Shown here piece after piece: positions 9,761 to 18,680 of a stretch of DNA of 54,724 nt. Origin of the DNA: Bacteroidales bacterium (lineage in GTDB: Bacteria > Bacteroidota > Bacteroidia > Bacteroidales > UBA932); the NCBI GenBank assembly GCA_017550025.1, contig JAFYLU010000074.1, positions 1 through 54,724 of the forward strand, given 5' to 3'. The notes under the pieces are model-generated. The model saw only the letters and a list, made by a program, of their open reading frames with translations, had not been told where the DNA came from and did no database searches. How positions within the stretch are numbered: the stretch's first letter is position 1; each line of letters starts with the position of its first letter. The position numbers and the translations under genes are program-made.

Positions 9761-11323
9761 CTAAAGTGGGAGATTGTCATGCTTCTTCCAAGGGTTCGAC
9801 TGCTTCTTTCCGGCGAGCTGCTCAAGCGCCCTGATTACGCGGAAACGTGTGTTTCTCGGCTCTATCACGTCATCGATGTAGCCGTATGAAGCCGCATTGT
9901 ACGGGTTGCAGAAAAGGTCGTTGTATTCCTTCTTCTTCTCCTCCGCAGCCTTGGCCCTTGCTTCCGGATCCTCGATGGCATTGATTTCTTTTGAATAGAG
10001 TATTTCCACAGCTCCCTCTGCACCCATCACTGCAATGTTTGCTGATGGCCATGCATAATTGATGTCGCCTCGCAACTGCTTGCAGCTCATTGTGATATGT
10101 GCTCCACCATAAGATTTTCTCAAGGTTACTGTCACTTTAGGGACTGTCGCTTCACCGTATGCATAGAGAAGTTTTGCGCCATGTGTGATGATGCCGCCGT
10201 ATTCCTGCTGTGTTCCGCAGAGGAATCCTGGCACGTCCACGAGAGTCACAAGCGGGATGTTGAATGCGTCGCAGAAGCGTACGAATCTGGCAGCCTTTCT
10301 CGATGCGTTGATGTCAAGCACTCCGGCAAGTATCTTCGGCTGGTTGGCTACGATGCCGACCGAACGACCGTTCATGTGGGCGAAACCTGTGATTATGTTC
10401 TTTGCCCAGCTCTTATGTACCTCAAGGAATCTTCCGTCATCTGCAATGCTTCCGATCACCTGATACATGTCGTATGCCTTGTTAGGGTTGTCAGGGATGA
10501 TGTCGTTGAGGGCGTCGTCGACTCTGCCTGCCGGATCTGCTGTCTCCACGAAGGGAGCCTCCTCGCGGTTGTTTGAAGGGAGGAAAACGAGCAGGTCCTT
10601 GATGGTCTGGAGACCCTGCTCCTCCGAATCAGCAGCAAAGTGGGCCACTCCGCTTTTAGCTGCATGAACGCTTGCGCCTCCGAGTTCTTCCTGTGTGACA
10701 GATTCTCCGGTAACGGTCTTGACGACTCCGGGACCGGTGAGGAACATATATGAAGTGTCCTTTACCATCACGGTGAAATCAGTAAGGGCTGGCGAGTATA
10801 CAGCACCTCCTGCACATGGACCGAATATTCCTGATATCTGCGGAACCACACCCGAAGCGAGGATGTTTCTCTCGAATATTTCTCCGAATCCGGCAAGCGA
10901 GCAGATTCCCTCCTGTATTCTTGCTCCGCCTGAATCGTTCAGACCGATTACAGGTGCTCCGTTTCTGACAGCCATGTCCATCACTTTGCTTATCTTCAAT
11001 GCCATGGTCTCTGACATCGATCCACCGGTCACAGTGAAGTCCTGGGCGTATACATATACAAGTCTGCCTTCGATTGTTCCCATTCCGGTTACGACTCCGT
11101 CTCCGTCGAATACGGTCTTGTCCATTCCGAAATTGGTGCATCGATGCTGGACGAACATGTCGAATTCTTCAAAGCTGCCTTCATCCAGAAGCATCGCGAG
11201 TCTTTCGCGTGCTGTGAACTTGCCTTTGGCATGCTGGGCATCTATGCGCTTCTGGCCTCCGCCCATCCGTGCAGAAGCACGGCGCTCGACAAGCTCCTTG
11301 ATCTTATCCTTTTGAATGCTCAT
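9761..11323 (-). CDS. mmdA: Methylmalonyl-CoA decarboxylase carboxyltransferase (alpha) subunit
   Basis: Carboxyltransferase of the crotonase superfamily that moves the carboxyl group of (S)-methylmalonyl-CoA to biotin, giving propionyl-CoA. The 520-residue length fits the MmdA/PccB family. Visible motifs include [16 protein letters not shown] near residue 36, GGARIQEG near residue 130, [12 protein letters not shown] near residue 167 and the C-terminal half with [12 protein letters not shown] and [13 protein letters not shown]. It heads a four-gene operon with biotin carrier, OadG-like and MmdB subunits. No biotin carboxylase gene is present here, which favours a decarboxylase over an ATP-dependent carboxylase. 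The context is succinate-to-propionate fermentation coupled to a sodium gradient. Confidence 0.94.
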   Translation of the reverse strand: MSIQKDKIKELVERRASARMGGGQKRIDAQHAKGKFTARERLAMLLDEGSFEEFDMFVQHRCTNFGMDKTVFDGDGVVTGMGTIEGRLVYVYAQDFTVTGGSMSETMALKISKVMDMAVRNGAPVIGLNDSGGARIQEGICSLAGFGEIFERNILASGVVPQISGIFGPCAGGAVYSPALTDFTVMVKDTSYMFLTGPGVVKTVTGESVTQEELGGASVHAAKSGVAHFAADSEEQGLQTIKDLLVFLPSNNREEAPFVETADPAGRVDDALNDIIPDNPNKAYDMYQVIGSIADDGRFLEVHKSWAKNIITGFAHMNGRSVGIVANQPKILAGVLDINASRKAARFVRFCDAFNIPLVTLVDVPGFLCGTQQEYGGIITHGAKLLYAYGEATVPKVTVTLRKSYGGAHITMSCKQLRGDINYAWPSANIAVMGAEGAVEILYSKEINAIEDPEARAKAAEEKKKEYNDLFCNPYNAASYGYIDDVIEPRNTRFRVIRALEQLAGKKQSNPWKKHDNLPL

Positions 11324-11363
11324 AACTAATTATGAATTGGTTAGGTTTTGTTATTCAATTTGG

Positions 11364-11393
11364 CAAAGTTAGCATTTTTTTTAAGCCGTCAAA
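11364..11393 (-). promoter_or_regulatory. Promoter of the mmd operon
   Basis: Minus-strand TTTG (11393-11390) and TAACTTTG (11371-11364) are separated by 18 bases, an exact match to the Bacteroidota -33/-7 consensus. The leader before the mmdA ATG is about 35 bases. Confidence 0.8.
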
Positions 11394-11446
11394 GAAAATC
11401 CGGCCACAGATGTAATCAATATGCCACAATCATGTCTGATGTGGCT

Positions 11447-11481
11447 GAAAAAACAAATAAATGGCAAAAACTGCCATTTAT
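11447..11481 (-). terminator. Terminator after the flavodiiron protein gene
   Basis: Perfect 9-bp stem ATAAATGGC/GCCATTTAT (11457-11465 and 11473-11481), 7-base loop, followed on the minus strand by TTGTTTTTTC. This is a good intrinsic terminator for the gene ending at 11511, and it separates that gene from the mmd promoter. Confidence 0.8.
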
Positions 11482-11510
11482 CTGAAGAAATGTGGTGAAA
11501 TGAGGTGGTT

Positions 11511-12731
11511 TCAGGAGTTTTCCGAAATGTTTGCTCGTATGATTTCTGCAATTGCCTTCATGTTGCATTTCTCACGGCTGTATGCATGAGGAAAGGAGAT
11601 TCCTTCGTTGAGCAATGTGAATCCCGCCTTTGAGGCCATTTCATTCAGATGCCTCACGCTTGCAGCTGCCCAGGAATATGATCCGAATGCAAAGAAACTG
11701 CGGTGTCTGACCATTCTTGCCGAGACAGCATGCATGAAAGCTTCCACGGGCGGGAATATGCCTCCGTTATATGTCGGCGAACCGACGACAAGTGTGCTGT
11801 ATCTGTACAGGTCACGCAGGGCGCCTGAAATATTCTCGACATTAAGGTTATGGACTGCGACAGGCACACCGGCTACGGCGAGCTCATCAGCAAGTGAACG
11901 CGCTGCTTCGGCTGTGTTGCCGTACATGGAGCCGAAAACAAGACAAACTCCTGGCTCCGCTTCGTTGCGGCTCATCCTGTCGTACAGTCCGATAACCTCG
12001 TCAATCTGCTTTTCCCATACCGGACCATGCGCGCTGCATATCCGTTTTATCTCCAAAAGGGCGATTTTTTTCAGAGCAGACTGCACGGCATTTCCGTATT
12101 TACCCACGATGTTAGAATAATATCTTGTCATCTCATCCATATACATGGAAAACGCATCATCCTTTCCGTGTGGGAATCCGCATTCACATTTGAAGGCGCT
12201 GTCGCTGATGCCATGCTTAAGCGCACCGAAACTTCCGAATGCATCCCCGGAGAACAATGTCTTCTCGGCGTTCATCCATGTCACCATGGTCTCCGGCCAA
12301 TGCACCATCGGAGTCATATGGAATGTAAGGTCGCATGATCCGAGGCTGATATGGTCTCTGTCTCTGACGACCAGGACATCATCGTCAGTGAGGCCGTAAT
12401 AGCCTTTCAGCATCGGCACTGCTCTTTCGCTTGCGACAATCAGGATGCCCGGGTATATGTCCAGCATCAGGGACAGCAGCGATGTGTGGTCCGGCTCCAT
12501 GTGGTTTATGACAAGGTAGTCGATAACTCTCGATCCGATCTCTCCCTTTATCTTTTCCAGATATTCTTTTTCGAAACCTTCGTCGATCGTGTCAATCAGC
12601 GCAATCTTCTTGTCAACCACCAGGTATGAGTTGTAGCTTATTCCGAAAGGCAATGGCCACACACCTTCAAACAACGACTTTTCGTCATCATTCACTCCGA
12701 CATATCGGATTCTGTCACTTATCCTGCTCAT
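11511..12731 (-). CDS. Flavodiiron protein (FprA-type A flavoprotein)
   Basis: Cytoplasmic enzyme of the flavodiiron family, which reduces oxygen to water (and in some members nitric oxide to N2O) in anaerobes. The N-terminal half is a metallo-beta-lactamase-like diiron domain with the ligand motif NHMEPDHTSLL near residue 80. The C-terminal half (about 250-405) is a flavodoxin domain with VFGSMYGNTAEAA as the FMN phosphate loop. I chose the ATG at 12731 (MSRISDRIRYVG), where family similarity begins; a GTG at 12755 would add eight residues. No rubredoxin gene lies next to it, so the electron donor must be encoded elsewhere. A terminator follows. Confidence 0.92.
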   Translation of the reverse strand: MSRISDRIRYVGVNDDEKSLFEGVWPLPFGISYNSYLVVDKKIALIDTIDEGFEKEYLEKIKGEIGSRVIDYLVINHMEPDHTSLLSLMLDIYPGILIVASERAVPMLKGYYGLTDDDVLVVRDRDHISLGSCDLTFHMTPMVHWPETMVTWMNAEKTLFSGDAFGSFGALKHGISDSAFKCECGFPHGKDDAFSMYMDEMTRYYSNIVGKYGNAVQSALKKIALLEIKRICSAHGPVWEKQIDEVIGLYDRMSRNEAEPGVCLVFGSMYGNTAEAARSLADELAVAGVPVAVHNLNVENISGALRDLYRYSTLVVGSPTYNGGIFPPVEAFMHAVSARMVRHRSFFAFGSYSWAAASVRHLNEMASKAGFTLLNEGISFPHAYSREKCNMKAIAEIIRANISENS

Positions 12732-12787
12732 AATATGAATCATCAATATATTCACGATGAAAGCAATGGCTGTGCCAGCATATGAAA

Positions 12788-12818
12788 TTGGGATTGTAAG
12801 AGTTTATGACTACCTTTG
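12788..12818 (+). promoter_or_regulatory. Promoter of the FKBP gene
   Basis: TTG (12788-12790) and TACCTTTG (12811-12818) are 20 bases apart, a textbook Bacteroidota promoter, with the start codon 16 bases beyond the -7 element. Confidence 0.8.
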
Positions 12819-12834
12819 ACCGAATTTTGAAGAT

Positions 12835-13233
12835 ATGCCACCTGTAGACAATACATACAAGTTGAGGAACCAGGAGTTCCTCCAGGAATATGCCCAGAGA
12901 CCGGGCGTGAAGATAATGTTCAACGGTGTGATGTACCGTGAACTTGTGAAAGGCAAGGGTCAGAAGCCCTCTCCAAAGAGCTTTGTTACAGTGTATTATG
13001 TAGGAAAGCTGATCAACGGAAAGGTCTTTGACCAGACGCAGAAAGGTCGTCCTGCTACTTTCAGACTGAATGAGCTTATTACCGGATGGATCACGGCCAT
13101 GCGTGAAATGCCGGCAGGGTCTCGCTGGGAGGTCGTTATTCCGTACAATCTCGGATACGGCTCGCGTCCTGCGGGAACGATAAAGGCTTTCTCAACCCTT
13201 ATCTTCGACATCACGCTTCTCGATGTGAGATAA
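12835..13233 (+). CDS. FKBP-type peptidyl-prolyl cis-trans isomerase
   Basis: A 132-residue single-domain FKBP that speeds isomerisation of proline peptide bonds. The core shows VTVYYVGKLINGKVFDQT, the GWITAMREMPAGS loop, the PYNLGYGSR segment and a final LIFDITLLDV strand, matching the FKBP fold from about residue 45 to 131. The first 40 residues resemble the short N-terminal extension of Bacteroidota FKBPs but lack a signal peptide, so it is probably cytoplasmic. Its stop abuts the stop of the convergent PTS IIC-like gene without spacing. Confidence 0.93.
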   Translation: MPPVDNTYKLRNQEFLQEYAQRPGVKIMFNGVMYRELVKGKGQKPSPKSFVTVYYVGKLINGKVFDQTQKGRPATFRLNELITGWITAMREMPAGSRWEVVIPYNLGYGSRPAGTIKAFSTLIFDITLLDVR

Positions 13234-14238
13234 TCACTGGCTTAACTTCATGTCTCCGTCCTTCACCCATCCTGCCTTGCGCATAGCAAGGTGGATTGTC
13301 ATGCTTATGACTGCCGGAGCTATGAAATACAAGCATGCGATCTTTATTATGAGCGGCCATGTTTCTGCTCCTTCTGCGGTCATGGTGGCGTAAGCGGCGA
13401 TAGGACCGACAAGTCCGGATGTTCCCATTCCTGCTCCTATCGGGCTGTTGGTCATGTGGAGAAGTACTGTAGAGACCGGGCCGAGTATGGCGGAGGTTAT
13501 TGTAGGCGCGAGCCAGATGACGGGTTTTCTTGCAATGTTTCCTATCTGCAGCATCGATGTCCCCAGTCCCTGTGAAAGCAGGCCTCCGATCCCGTTGTCC
13601 CTGTAGCTTGTCACTGCAAATCCGATCATCTGCGCACAACATCCGGCAGTGGCGGCTCCGGCTGCGAGTCCGTCTATTCCGAACATCACGCAAAGGGCTG
13701 CCGAACTGATCGGCAGGGTAAGAGCGCATCCTGTCAGCACTGCTACTGCTGTTCCCATGAGGACTGGATTCAGTTCGGTTGCATTGTTGATCATCTGACC
13801 CAGATACAGCATGAAGCCGTTGATCGGTGAACAACAATATTTTGCGAATAATCCTCCTGCCACGATAGTCAGAAGGGGAGTGACGATTATGTCCACAGGA
13901 GTCTTCTTTGAAATCAGACTTCCTGCCTCTGCACCTATGATGACTGAAAGATAAGCTCCCACAGGTCCTCCGGAGAGGTATCCCAGGGCTCCTGTTATCG
14001 CAGACGAAATCATTACCAATGGAGCTGCAGACATACCGTATGCCATGGCAAGACCGATGCATGCACCTACCAGAGGTGAAGACGCCGAGAGGGTTTCACT
14101 GATGAAGCCGAGGAAGCCCAGACCGGGGATCTTTGCTATCTGGCCGATGATCAGTCCTAGTATCAGTGAACAAAAAAGTCCCTGTGCCATATGGCTCAAG
14201 GCCTGGACTACATATTTCTGAAAAAGTCTTTTGATCAT
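13234..14238 (-). CDS. PTS IIC-like integral membrane protein
   Basis: A 334-residue protein of about nine to ten hydrophobic segments that resembles the PTS_EIIC_2 family (membrane component of phosphotransferase systems). Motifs include GLAMAYGMSAAPLVMISSAI near residue 62, SINGFM-like and GTSGLVGPIAAYATM near residue 275. No EIIA, EIIB, HPr or EI gene is present in the window, and PTS components are uncommon in Bacteroidales, so it may act as a stand-alone transporter. Substrate unknown. It is convergent with the FKBP gene at zero spacing and divergent from the nucleoside kinase gene, with a palindromic control region between. Confidence 0.8.
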   Translation of the reverse strand: MIKRLFQKYVVQALSHMAQGLFCSLILGLIIGQIAKIPGLGFLGFISETLSASSPLVGACIGLAMAYGMSAAPLVMISSAITGALGYLSGGPVGAYLSVIIGAEAGSLISKKTPVDIIVTPLLTIVAGGLFAKYCCSPINGFMLYLGQMINNATELNPVLMGTAVAVLTGCALTLPISSAALCVMFGIDGLAAGAATAGCCAQMIGFAVTSYRDNGIGGLLSQGLGTSMLQIGNIARKPVIWLAPTITSAILGPVSTVLLHMTNSPIGAGMGTSGLVGPIAAYATMTAEGAETWPLIIKIACLYFIAPAVISMTIHLAMRKAGWVKDGDMKLSQ

Positions 14239-14283
14239 GTCGGGATGTCAGTGCTGTGATTATGGTTGCGTTCCCGCAATTTT

Positions 14284-14317
14284 CTTTGCATCATGCAAAG
14301 ATATCGAATTTAATTCG
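14284..14317 (-). promoter_or_regulatory. Palindromes and -7 element between PTS IIC-like and nucleoside kinase genes
   Basis: CTTTGCATCATGCAAAG (14284-14300) is a perfect palindrome with a one-base centre. Its outer arm overlaps a minus-strand -7 element TATCTTTG (14303-14296) for the PTS IIC-like gene. A second palindrome, CGAATTTAATTCG, occupies 14305-14317. No good -33 element is visible. The arrangement suggests an operator in the divergent control region; which regulator binds is unknown. Confidence 0.5.
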
Positions 14318-14352
14318 TATATTCGCTTAATCTAATTGTAATTGATTGACCT

Positions 14353-16020
14353 ATGGTGAATATTTTCTGTATAAATACAAATACTACCAAGTCCTTCCCT
14401 GAAGGCATGACACTGATGGAAATGCTTCCTGAATTCGGCCTCGAAGGAAAATATCCGATACTATGCGCCAAGGTCAACAATGTGAGTCAGGGGCTTAAAT
14501 ACCGGGCTTTCAACAACAGGCAGGTCGAGTTTCTGGACTATACTTCATATCTGGGCAGAAGTGTCTACTGCAATTCGCTCTGTTTCCTTTTCTGCAAGGC
14601 TGCGAAGGATGTGTTTCCCGATAGCCGTGTCGTGATACGCAGACCTATTTCAAAGGGGTATTTCTGCACTATAGTCAAGGCTGACGGACATTCTGTGACT
14701 GAAGATGATCTTGTACTCATCAGGGCCCGTATGAAAGATATGGTTGAAAAGGATATTCCGTTCCGCCGTCATGAGGTGAGGGTCCAGGAAGCCATTGACC
14801 TTTTCAAGAGTCTCGGCCACGAGGACAAGGTGAAGCTTCTTCTCACTTCCGGTGACGTATATGTGAATTATTATACTCTCGGGGATACTCCTGACCATTA
14901 TTATGAGGCCCTGCTTCCAAGCACGGGCTACATGAAGGTGTGGGATATATCGATGTACAGGGACGGTATCCTTATCCGAGTTCCGGACAGGCATGCTCCG
15001 GAGCAGCTGGCTCCCTTTGTCGAGCAGCCGAAGACATTCGATGTCTTTTCTGAAAATCTCAAATGGAACAGGATCATGGGCCTTGAAAATGCCGGAGATG
15101 TCAATCTGGCATGTCAGAGAGGCGAGGCAAGCGATCTGATAAAGATTGCGGAGGCGCTTCAGGAGAAGAAGATCGTACAGATTGCGGAGGAGATAGAAAG
15201 GAGGGTGAACGATACTGAAAATCCTGTCCGCCTTGTGCTCATAACCGGACCGAGCTCAAGCGGCAAGTCGACATTCTGCAAGAGGTTGAGCATACAGCTC
15301 AAGGCCTGCGGAATCCGTCCTATATCCTTTTCTACTGATGACTATTTCGTCAACCGTCTTGACACTCCACATCTTCCGAACGGAGAGTTCGACTTTGACA
15401 ACTTCGAGACTGTGGACCACAGATATCTGCAGAGCGATGTGGTGAAGCTTCTCAATGGCGAGACCGTTGATGTTCCTGAATATAATTTCGTTACAGGACT
15501 CCGCGAATTCAACGGAAGGAAACTGAAGCTGGAGCCGGGGTCTATCCTCATCATTGAAGGAATCCACGCCCTCAATCCACGTCTTACCGACATGGTGCCG
15601 GATTCATCGAAATACCGTATATTCATAAATACCATCACAAGCATATCGCTTGATGACCATAACTGCATACCAACAAGCGACAACAGGCTTCTGCGAAGGA
15701 TTGTGCGTGACTTCAACAAAGGTGCATTCACTGCCCGTGAGTCTATCATGCACTGGCCTAATGTGAGGCGTTCGGAGGTGCAGTGGATATATCCATATCA
15801 GGAGAATGCCGACGTGCTTTTCAATTCCGCGTATCTTGTGGAATTTGCCGTTGTCCGTGCACATGCCGAGAGAATCCTGATGACAGTTCCGAAGAATTGT
15901 CCGGAATACAGTGAGGCTCACAGGCTCAGGAAGTTCCTGAACTATTTCACTCCTGTTTCCGACAAGGATGTTCCGGCCACATCGCTCCTGCGAAGCTTCA
16001 TCGGAGGCAGCAGCCTGTAA
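14353..16020 (+). CDS. TGS-domain nucleoside kinase (uridine kinase-like)
   Basis: A 555-residue fusion. The N-terminal part (about 1-70) resembles a TGS/ubiquitin-like domain, the next (about 70-270) resembles the editing/SAD-type domain of threonyl-tRNA synthetase, and the C-terminal part (about 290-555) is a P-loop kinase of the uridine kinase/phosphoribulokinase family. The Walker A motif is GPSSSGKST near residue 300, followed by FSTDDYFV and the EGIHALNP segment near 400. Proteins of this layout are common in Bacteroidota and Firmicutes and are annotated as nucleoside kinases, but I know of no settled role for the synthetase-like half. It stands alone, 17 bases before the DUF454 gene. 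Confidence 0.85.
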   Translation: MVNIFCINTNTTKSFPEGMTLMEMLPEFGLEGKYPILCAKVNNVSQGLKYRAFNNRQVEFLDYTSYLGRSVYCNSLCFLFCKAAKDVFPDSRVVIRRPISKGYFCTIVKADGHSVTEDDLVLIRARMKDMVEKDIPFRRHEVRVQEAIDLFKSLGHEDKVKLLLTSGDVYVNYYTLGDTPDHYYEALLPSTGYMKVWDISMYRDGILIRVPDRHAPEQLAPFVEQPKTFDVFSENLKWNRIMGLENAGDVNLACQRGEASDLIKIAEALQEKKIVQIAEEIERRVNDTENPVRLVLITGPSSSGKSTFCKRLSIQLKACGIRPISFSTDDYFVNRLDTPHLPNGEFDFDNFETVDHRYLQSDVVKLLNGETVDVPEYNFVTGLREFNGRKLKLEPGSILIIEGIHALNPRLTDMVPDSSKYRIFINTITSISLDDHNCIPTSDNRLLRRIVRDFNKGAFTARESIMHWPNVRRSEVQWIYPYQENADVLFNSAYLVEFAVVRAHAERILMTVPKNCPEYSEAHRLRKFLNYFTPVSDKDVPATSLLRSFIGGSSL

Positions 16021-16036
16021 TGCATTTTGTTGATTT

Positions 16037-16396
16037 ATGAAGATATTTCTGACGATATTCGGACTTGTTTCTCTTGCCCTGGGTGTTCTCGGGGCATTTC
16101 TTCCTGTATTGCCTACCACCCCCTTTCTTCTCCTTTCGGCAGCACTCTTCCTGCGCGGTAATCCGCGCCTGCATAAGTGGCTGATGGAGCATCCGAAGTT
16201 AGGACCCTATATCCGTAACTTTACGGAGTATAAGGCCATTCCTATGAGAGTGAAGGTTGTGTCGGTGTCGCTTGTATGGATTACCCTGACCTTTTGTGCG
16301 GTGTCAGTGGCGGAACAGTGGGCTTTGCGCGCACTATTCCTTGCATTGGCTGCCGCGATTACCTTTCATATCCTGTCATACAAGACCTTGAAGTAA
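16037..16396 (+). CDS. DUF454 (YbaN-like) inner membrane protein
   Basis: A 119-residue membrane protein with an N-terminal helix (about 3-25), a short motif PTTPFLLLSAALF typical of the YbaN/DUF454 family, a soluble loop with RGNPRLHKWLMEHPKLGPYI, and two further helices (about 73-113). Function of the family is unknown. It begins 17 bases after the nucleoside kinase stop and is probably cotranscribed with it. A short hairpin straddles its stop codon. Confidence 0.88.
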   Translation: MKIFLTIFGLVSLALGVLGAFLPVLPTTPFLLLSAALFLRGNPRLHKWLMEHPKLGPYIRNFTEYKAIPMRVKVVSVSLVWITLTFCAVSVAEQWALRALFLALAAAITFHILSYKTLK

Positions 16397-16401
16397 GGTC
16401 T
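16383..16401. terminator. Short hairpin at the DUF454 stop
   Basis: AGACCTT (16383-16389) and AAGGTCT (16395-16401) form a 7-bp stem with a 5-base loop between two convergent genes. Neither strand has a real U-run after it, so it is only a weak candidate for a shared terminator. Confidence 0.35.
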
Positions 16402-16410
16402 GCCCGTACA

Positions 16411-17556
16411 TCAGATCAGCGAGTAGAGTACAAATGCCCAGTGAGCAGTGAACGCAGCGACAAGTCCTCCGATCGTATGGGCCAGGATCGCCTTTGATGT
16501 AAGTTTACGGAAGCCGAGTGTGTCAAGCATGGCTGTGTGCGTGCTGAGGTAGCCGCTCCAGCACATGCCTATTGCTGTGAATACGGTGATTGCATTTCCG
16601 TCTATCCATCCTGCTTCCATGAAGTTTGGAATGAGGCCTAAAGCAGCTCCGACTGCTCCGAGGGCGGTGATAGGGAAGGCGATCAGGTGCGGATCCTTGA
16701 ATCCGAAAAGCCAGTCAAAGACGAAACCTAATTTGCCTCCTATCCATGGTAGGAGACCTACACCTTCATAAGCTGCGCCGGTATAGGCGCCTGAATTGTC
16801 GGGGCCGAATGTCAGAAGCATCACGAGTGTAGAGATGATCAATACTCCCGGAATGATTGCCAGACCGACATCCACACCTGTTCTTCCTCCGTCAAGAAGT
16901 GAGTCCAGAATGCGCTGGAACATAGGCTTTTCCACGGCCTCCTCGTTCTCGCCTTCAACTTTGCCTTCTACAAAGACATCTTCATCCTTGTAAGCCGGAT
17001 ATTGCTTGATAATGAATCTCTGCATGAGTCTGGTGGAAACTATGCAGCCGATCACGGCACCGATAAGACCGATAAGCGGTTCTATGTAAAATCCCTGGCC
17101 GATCATGAATACTATCACCAGCAGTCCCATTCCGAATGCTGTTCCGAAGTTTGTCAGTGAAATGAACTGGTACTTCTTGAAGTATACGCTGAATTTCTTG
17201 TCCTGTGCGAGGGCAATGATGGCCGGGTTGTCTGACAGGAATGTCATTACTGCTCCGAGCGATGCCACTCCGGGAAGATTGAAGAGAGGCTTCATCAGCG
17301 GACGCAGCAGCTTTTCGAGCAGGGCAACTACCCCGAACTCTACAAATATGCGTCCGATGGCTCCTGTAATCACGCAGATCGCCATGATATAGAAGACGGT
17401 ATTGAGAAGCAGGTCATGAGCTGTATGCATCAGGGTGTTGAGCATGTTTGCCATTCCCATCTGCGATCCCAGATAACCGAAAAGTCCGAAGACGATGATC
17501 AGGCAGTATATTCCTGACGGAATGATGCTGAAGAATTTGCGGAGTCCTTTTTTCAT
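16411..17556 (-). CDS. Nucleoside recognition (gate) domain membrane protein
   Basis: A 381-residue integral membrane protein with about nine hydrophobic helices and the repeated gate-type fold seen in nucleoside-recognition/SpmA-like proteins. Landmarks are the AVMTFLSDNPAIIALAQDKKF segment near residue 105 and the GMCWSGYLSTHTAMLDTLGF segment near residue 335. It resembles the CD0519/CD1768 family of membrane proteins, for which no substrate is established to my knowledge. It starts 5 bases after the porin gene stop on the same strand, so an outer membrane pore and an inner membrane carrier are likely made together. Confidence 0.8.
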   Translation of the reverse strand: MKKGLRKFFSIIPSGIYCLIIVFGLFGYLGSQMGMANMLNTLMHTAHDLLLNTVFYIMAICVITGAIGRIFVEFGVVALLEKLLRPLMKPLFNLPGVASLGAVMTFLSDNPAIIALAQDKKFSVYFKKYQFISLTNFGTAFGMGLLVIVFMIGQGFYIEPLIGLIGAVIGCIVSTRLMQRFIIKQYPAYKDEDVFVEGKVEGENEEAVEKPMFQRILDSLLDGGRTGVDVGLAIIPGVLIISTLVMLLTFGPDNSGAYTGAAYEGVGLLPWIGGKLGFVFDWLFGFKDPHLIAFPITALGAVGAALGLIPNFMEAGWIDGNAITVFTAIGMCWSGYLSTHTAMLDTLGFRKLTSKAILAHTIGGLVAAFTAHWAFVLYSLI

Positions 17557-17561
17557 ATTGA

Positions 17562-18596
17562 TCAGCTGTTTTTTCTCTTGATCTTGAGCATGTCAACCTT
17601 CCATGTGATGCCTGCATCCACAATGGTCTGGTTGTTCTTAAGTACTCCTGCAGGAGCACTTGATCCTATAGTGTGGCATCCGTTAAGATGAAGACGGAAG
17701 TTCCTGTAGTTCTTTATCGGATAGCATTCGATGCCTCCGCCGACGCGAAGGATGTCAGTTCCGAGAGCCACGCACCAGTCTCCTTCTTCTTTGCTCTTGT
17801 TCAGGTCGTAGCTCATTCGTGCAAAGATGTTTATCCATTCTGCAGGCTGCCATGCCACTTCACTCATTATCGAGAAGTCCTTTCCAAGCAGGTCTTTGAA
17901 GCTCAAAGCTCTGTTCATCAGATCCACTGTAAGTGTCACCTGATCGAACTTGAACTGGTTGCCGAGGGCTATGTAGTTGATGAATCTGCCCGGCATGTAC
18001 TCTATCATATTTACCGAATAGAGCGATGTGAACACGCCATGCGATCCGCACCACATTGCGTTGTATGCGAACATCTCTCTGTTTTCTGTATTATGTGAGT
18101 TTCTTCTGAACGGGCTTTCGCAGAACTGGATCATGTACTTGTCAGCTTGATCTGCAGAAGTGTATGTTAGGCTTGCTCCGTACTGGTAGCATGGGATGTT
18201 GTTCCAGAATTCAGAACAGAAATAAAGGTCGATAGGAGCGCCGTCATATTCGAAGCCTCCGATGCCTACTACCTGCTTACCCGCAGAAACGCTCCAGTTG
18301 CCGGTAGTATAAGTGGCTGTGATCCAGTCGGTAGCGTCAAAGAATGTCGCGTCTGAATTAGGTTTGTTAAGTCTTTGGCGATAGGAGTATGACAGGCCGT
18401 CTGTGATGTTTCCGTCCATCCTTATGTTCAGATACTTGCCCTTGAATCCGCTGTTTCCGTTTATCTTGCCGCCTTCCTGATATTCCTGCATGTAATCGAC
18501 TCTTGCCTCGAACTGAAGCTTCAGAAGTTCCGTGTTCTGGGCGCACAGCATAGACGGAATGATAAGTGAAATCAAGGTCAGAATAGTATTTTTCAT
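17562..18596 (-). CDS. Outer membrane porin-like beta-barrel protein
   Basis: A secreted protein of 344 residues counted from the ATG at 18596 (MKNTILTLISLIIPSMLCAQ), which gives a clean signal peptide with cleavage after CAQ. The alternative start at 18623 would add nine residues and overlap the -7 element, so I reject it. The mature part alternates short amphipathic strands with turns and ends with a strand-like segment, resembling OprO/OprP-like porins of Bacteroidota. It precedes the nucleoside-recognition membrane protein by 5 bases. The substrate cannot be read from the sequence. Confidence 0.75.
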   Translation of the reverse strand: MKNTILTLISLIIPSMLCAQNTELLKLQFEARVDYMQEYQEGGKINGNSGFKGKYLNIRMDGNITDGLSYSYRQRLNKPNSDATFFDATDWITATYTTGNWSVSAGKQVVGIGGFEYDGAPIDLYFCSEFWNNIPCYQYGASLTYTSADQADKYMIQFCESPFRRNSHNTENREMFAYNAMWCGSHGVFTSLYSVNMIEYMPGRFINYIALGNQFKFDQVTLTVDLMNRALSFKDLLGKDFSIMSEVAWQPAEWINIFARMSYDLNKSKEEGDWCVALGTDILRVGGGIECYPIKNYRNFRLHLNGCHTIGSSAPAGVLKNNQTIVDAGITWKVDMLKIKRKNS

Positions 18597-18620
18597 ATCG
18601 GATGTTGTCATCAAATCGTA

Positions 18621-18628
18621 CAAATGTA
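18621..18628 (-). promoter_or_regulatory. -7 element of the porin operon
   Basis: Minus-strand TACATTTG fits TAnnTTTG and leaves a leader of about 20 bases before the ATG at 18596. No convincing TTG is found at the -33 distance. Confidence 0.5.
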
Positions 18629-18651
18629 TGAAAAAAATGGCATATCTTCAT

Positions 18652-18659
18652 TATATTTG
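18652..18659 (+). promoter_or_regulatory. -7 element of the sulfatase gene
   Basis: TATATTTG matches the -7 consensus and is followed by CAGGAA, a continuation also seen at the promoters near 27279 and 52492. The sulfatase ATG is 21 bases downstream. The -33 element is not clear. Confidence 0.5.
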
Positions 18660-18680
18660 CAGGAATAGATATATATAAAT

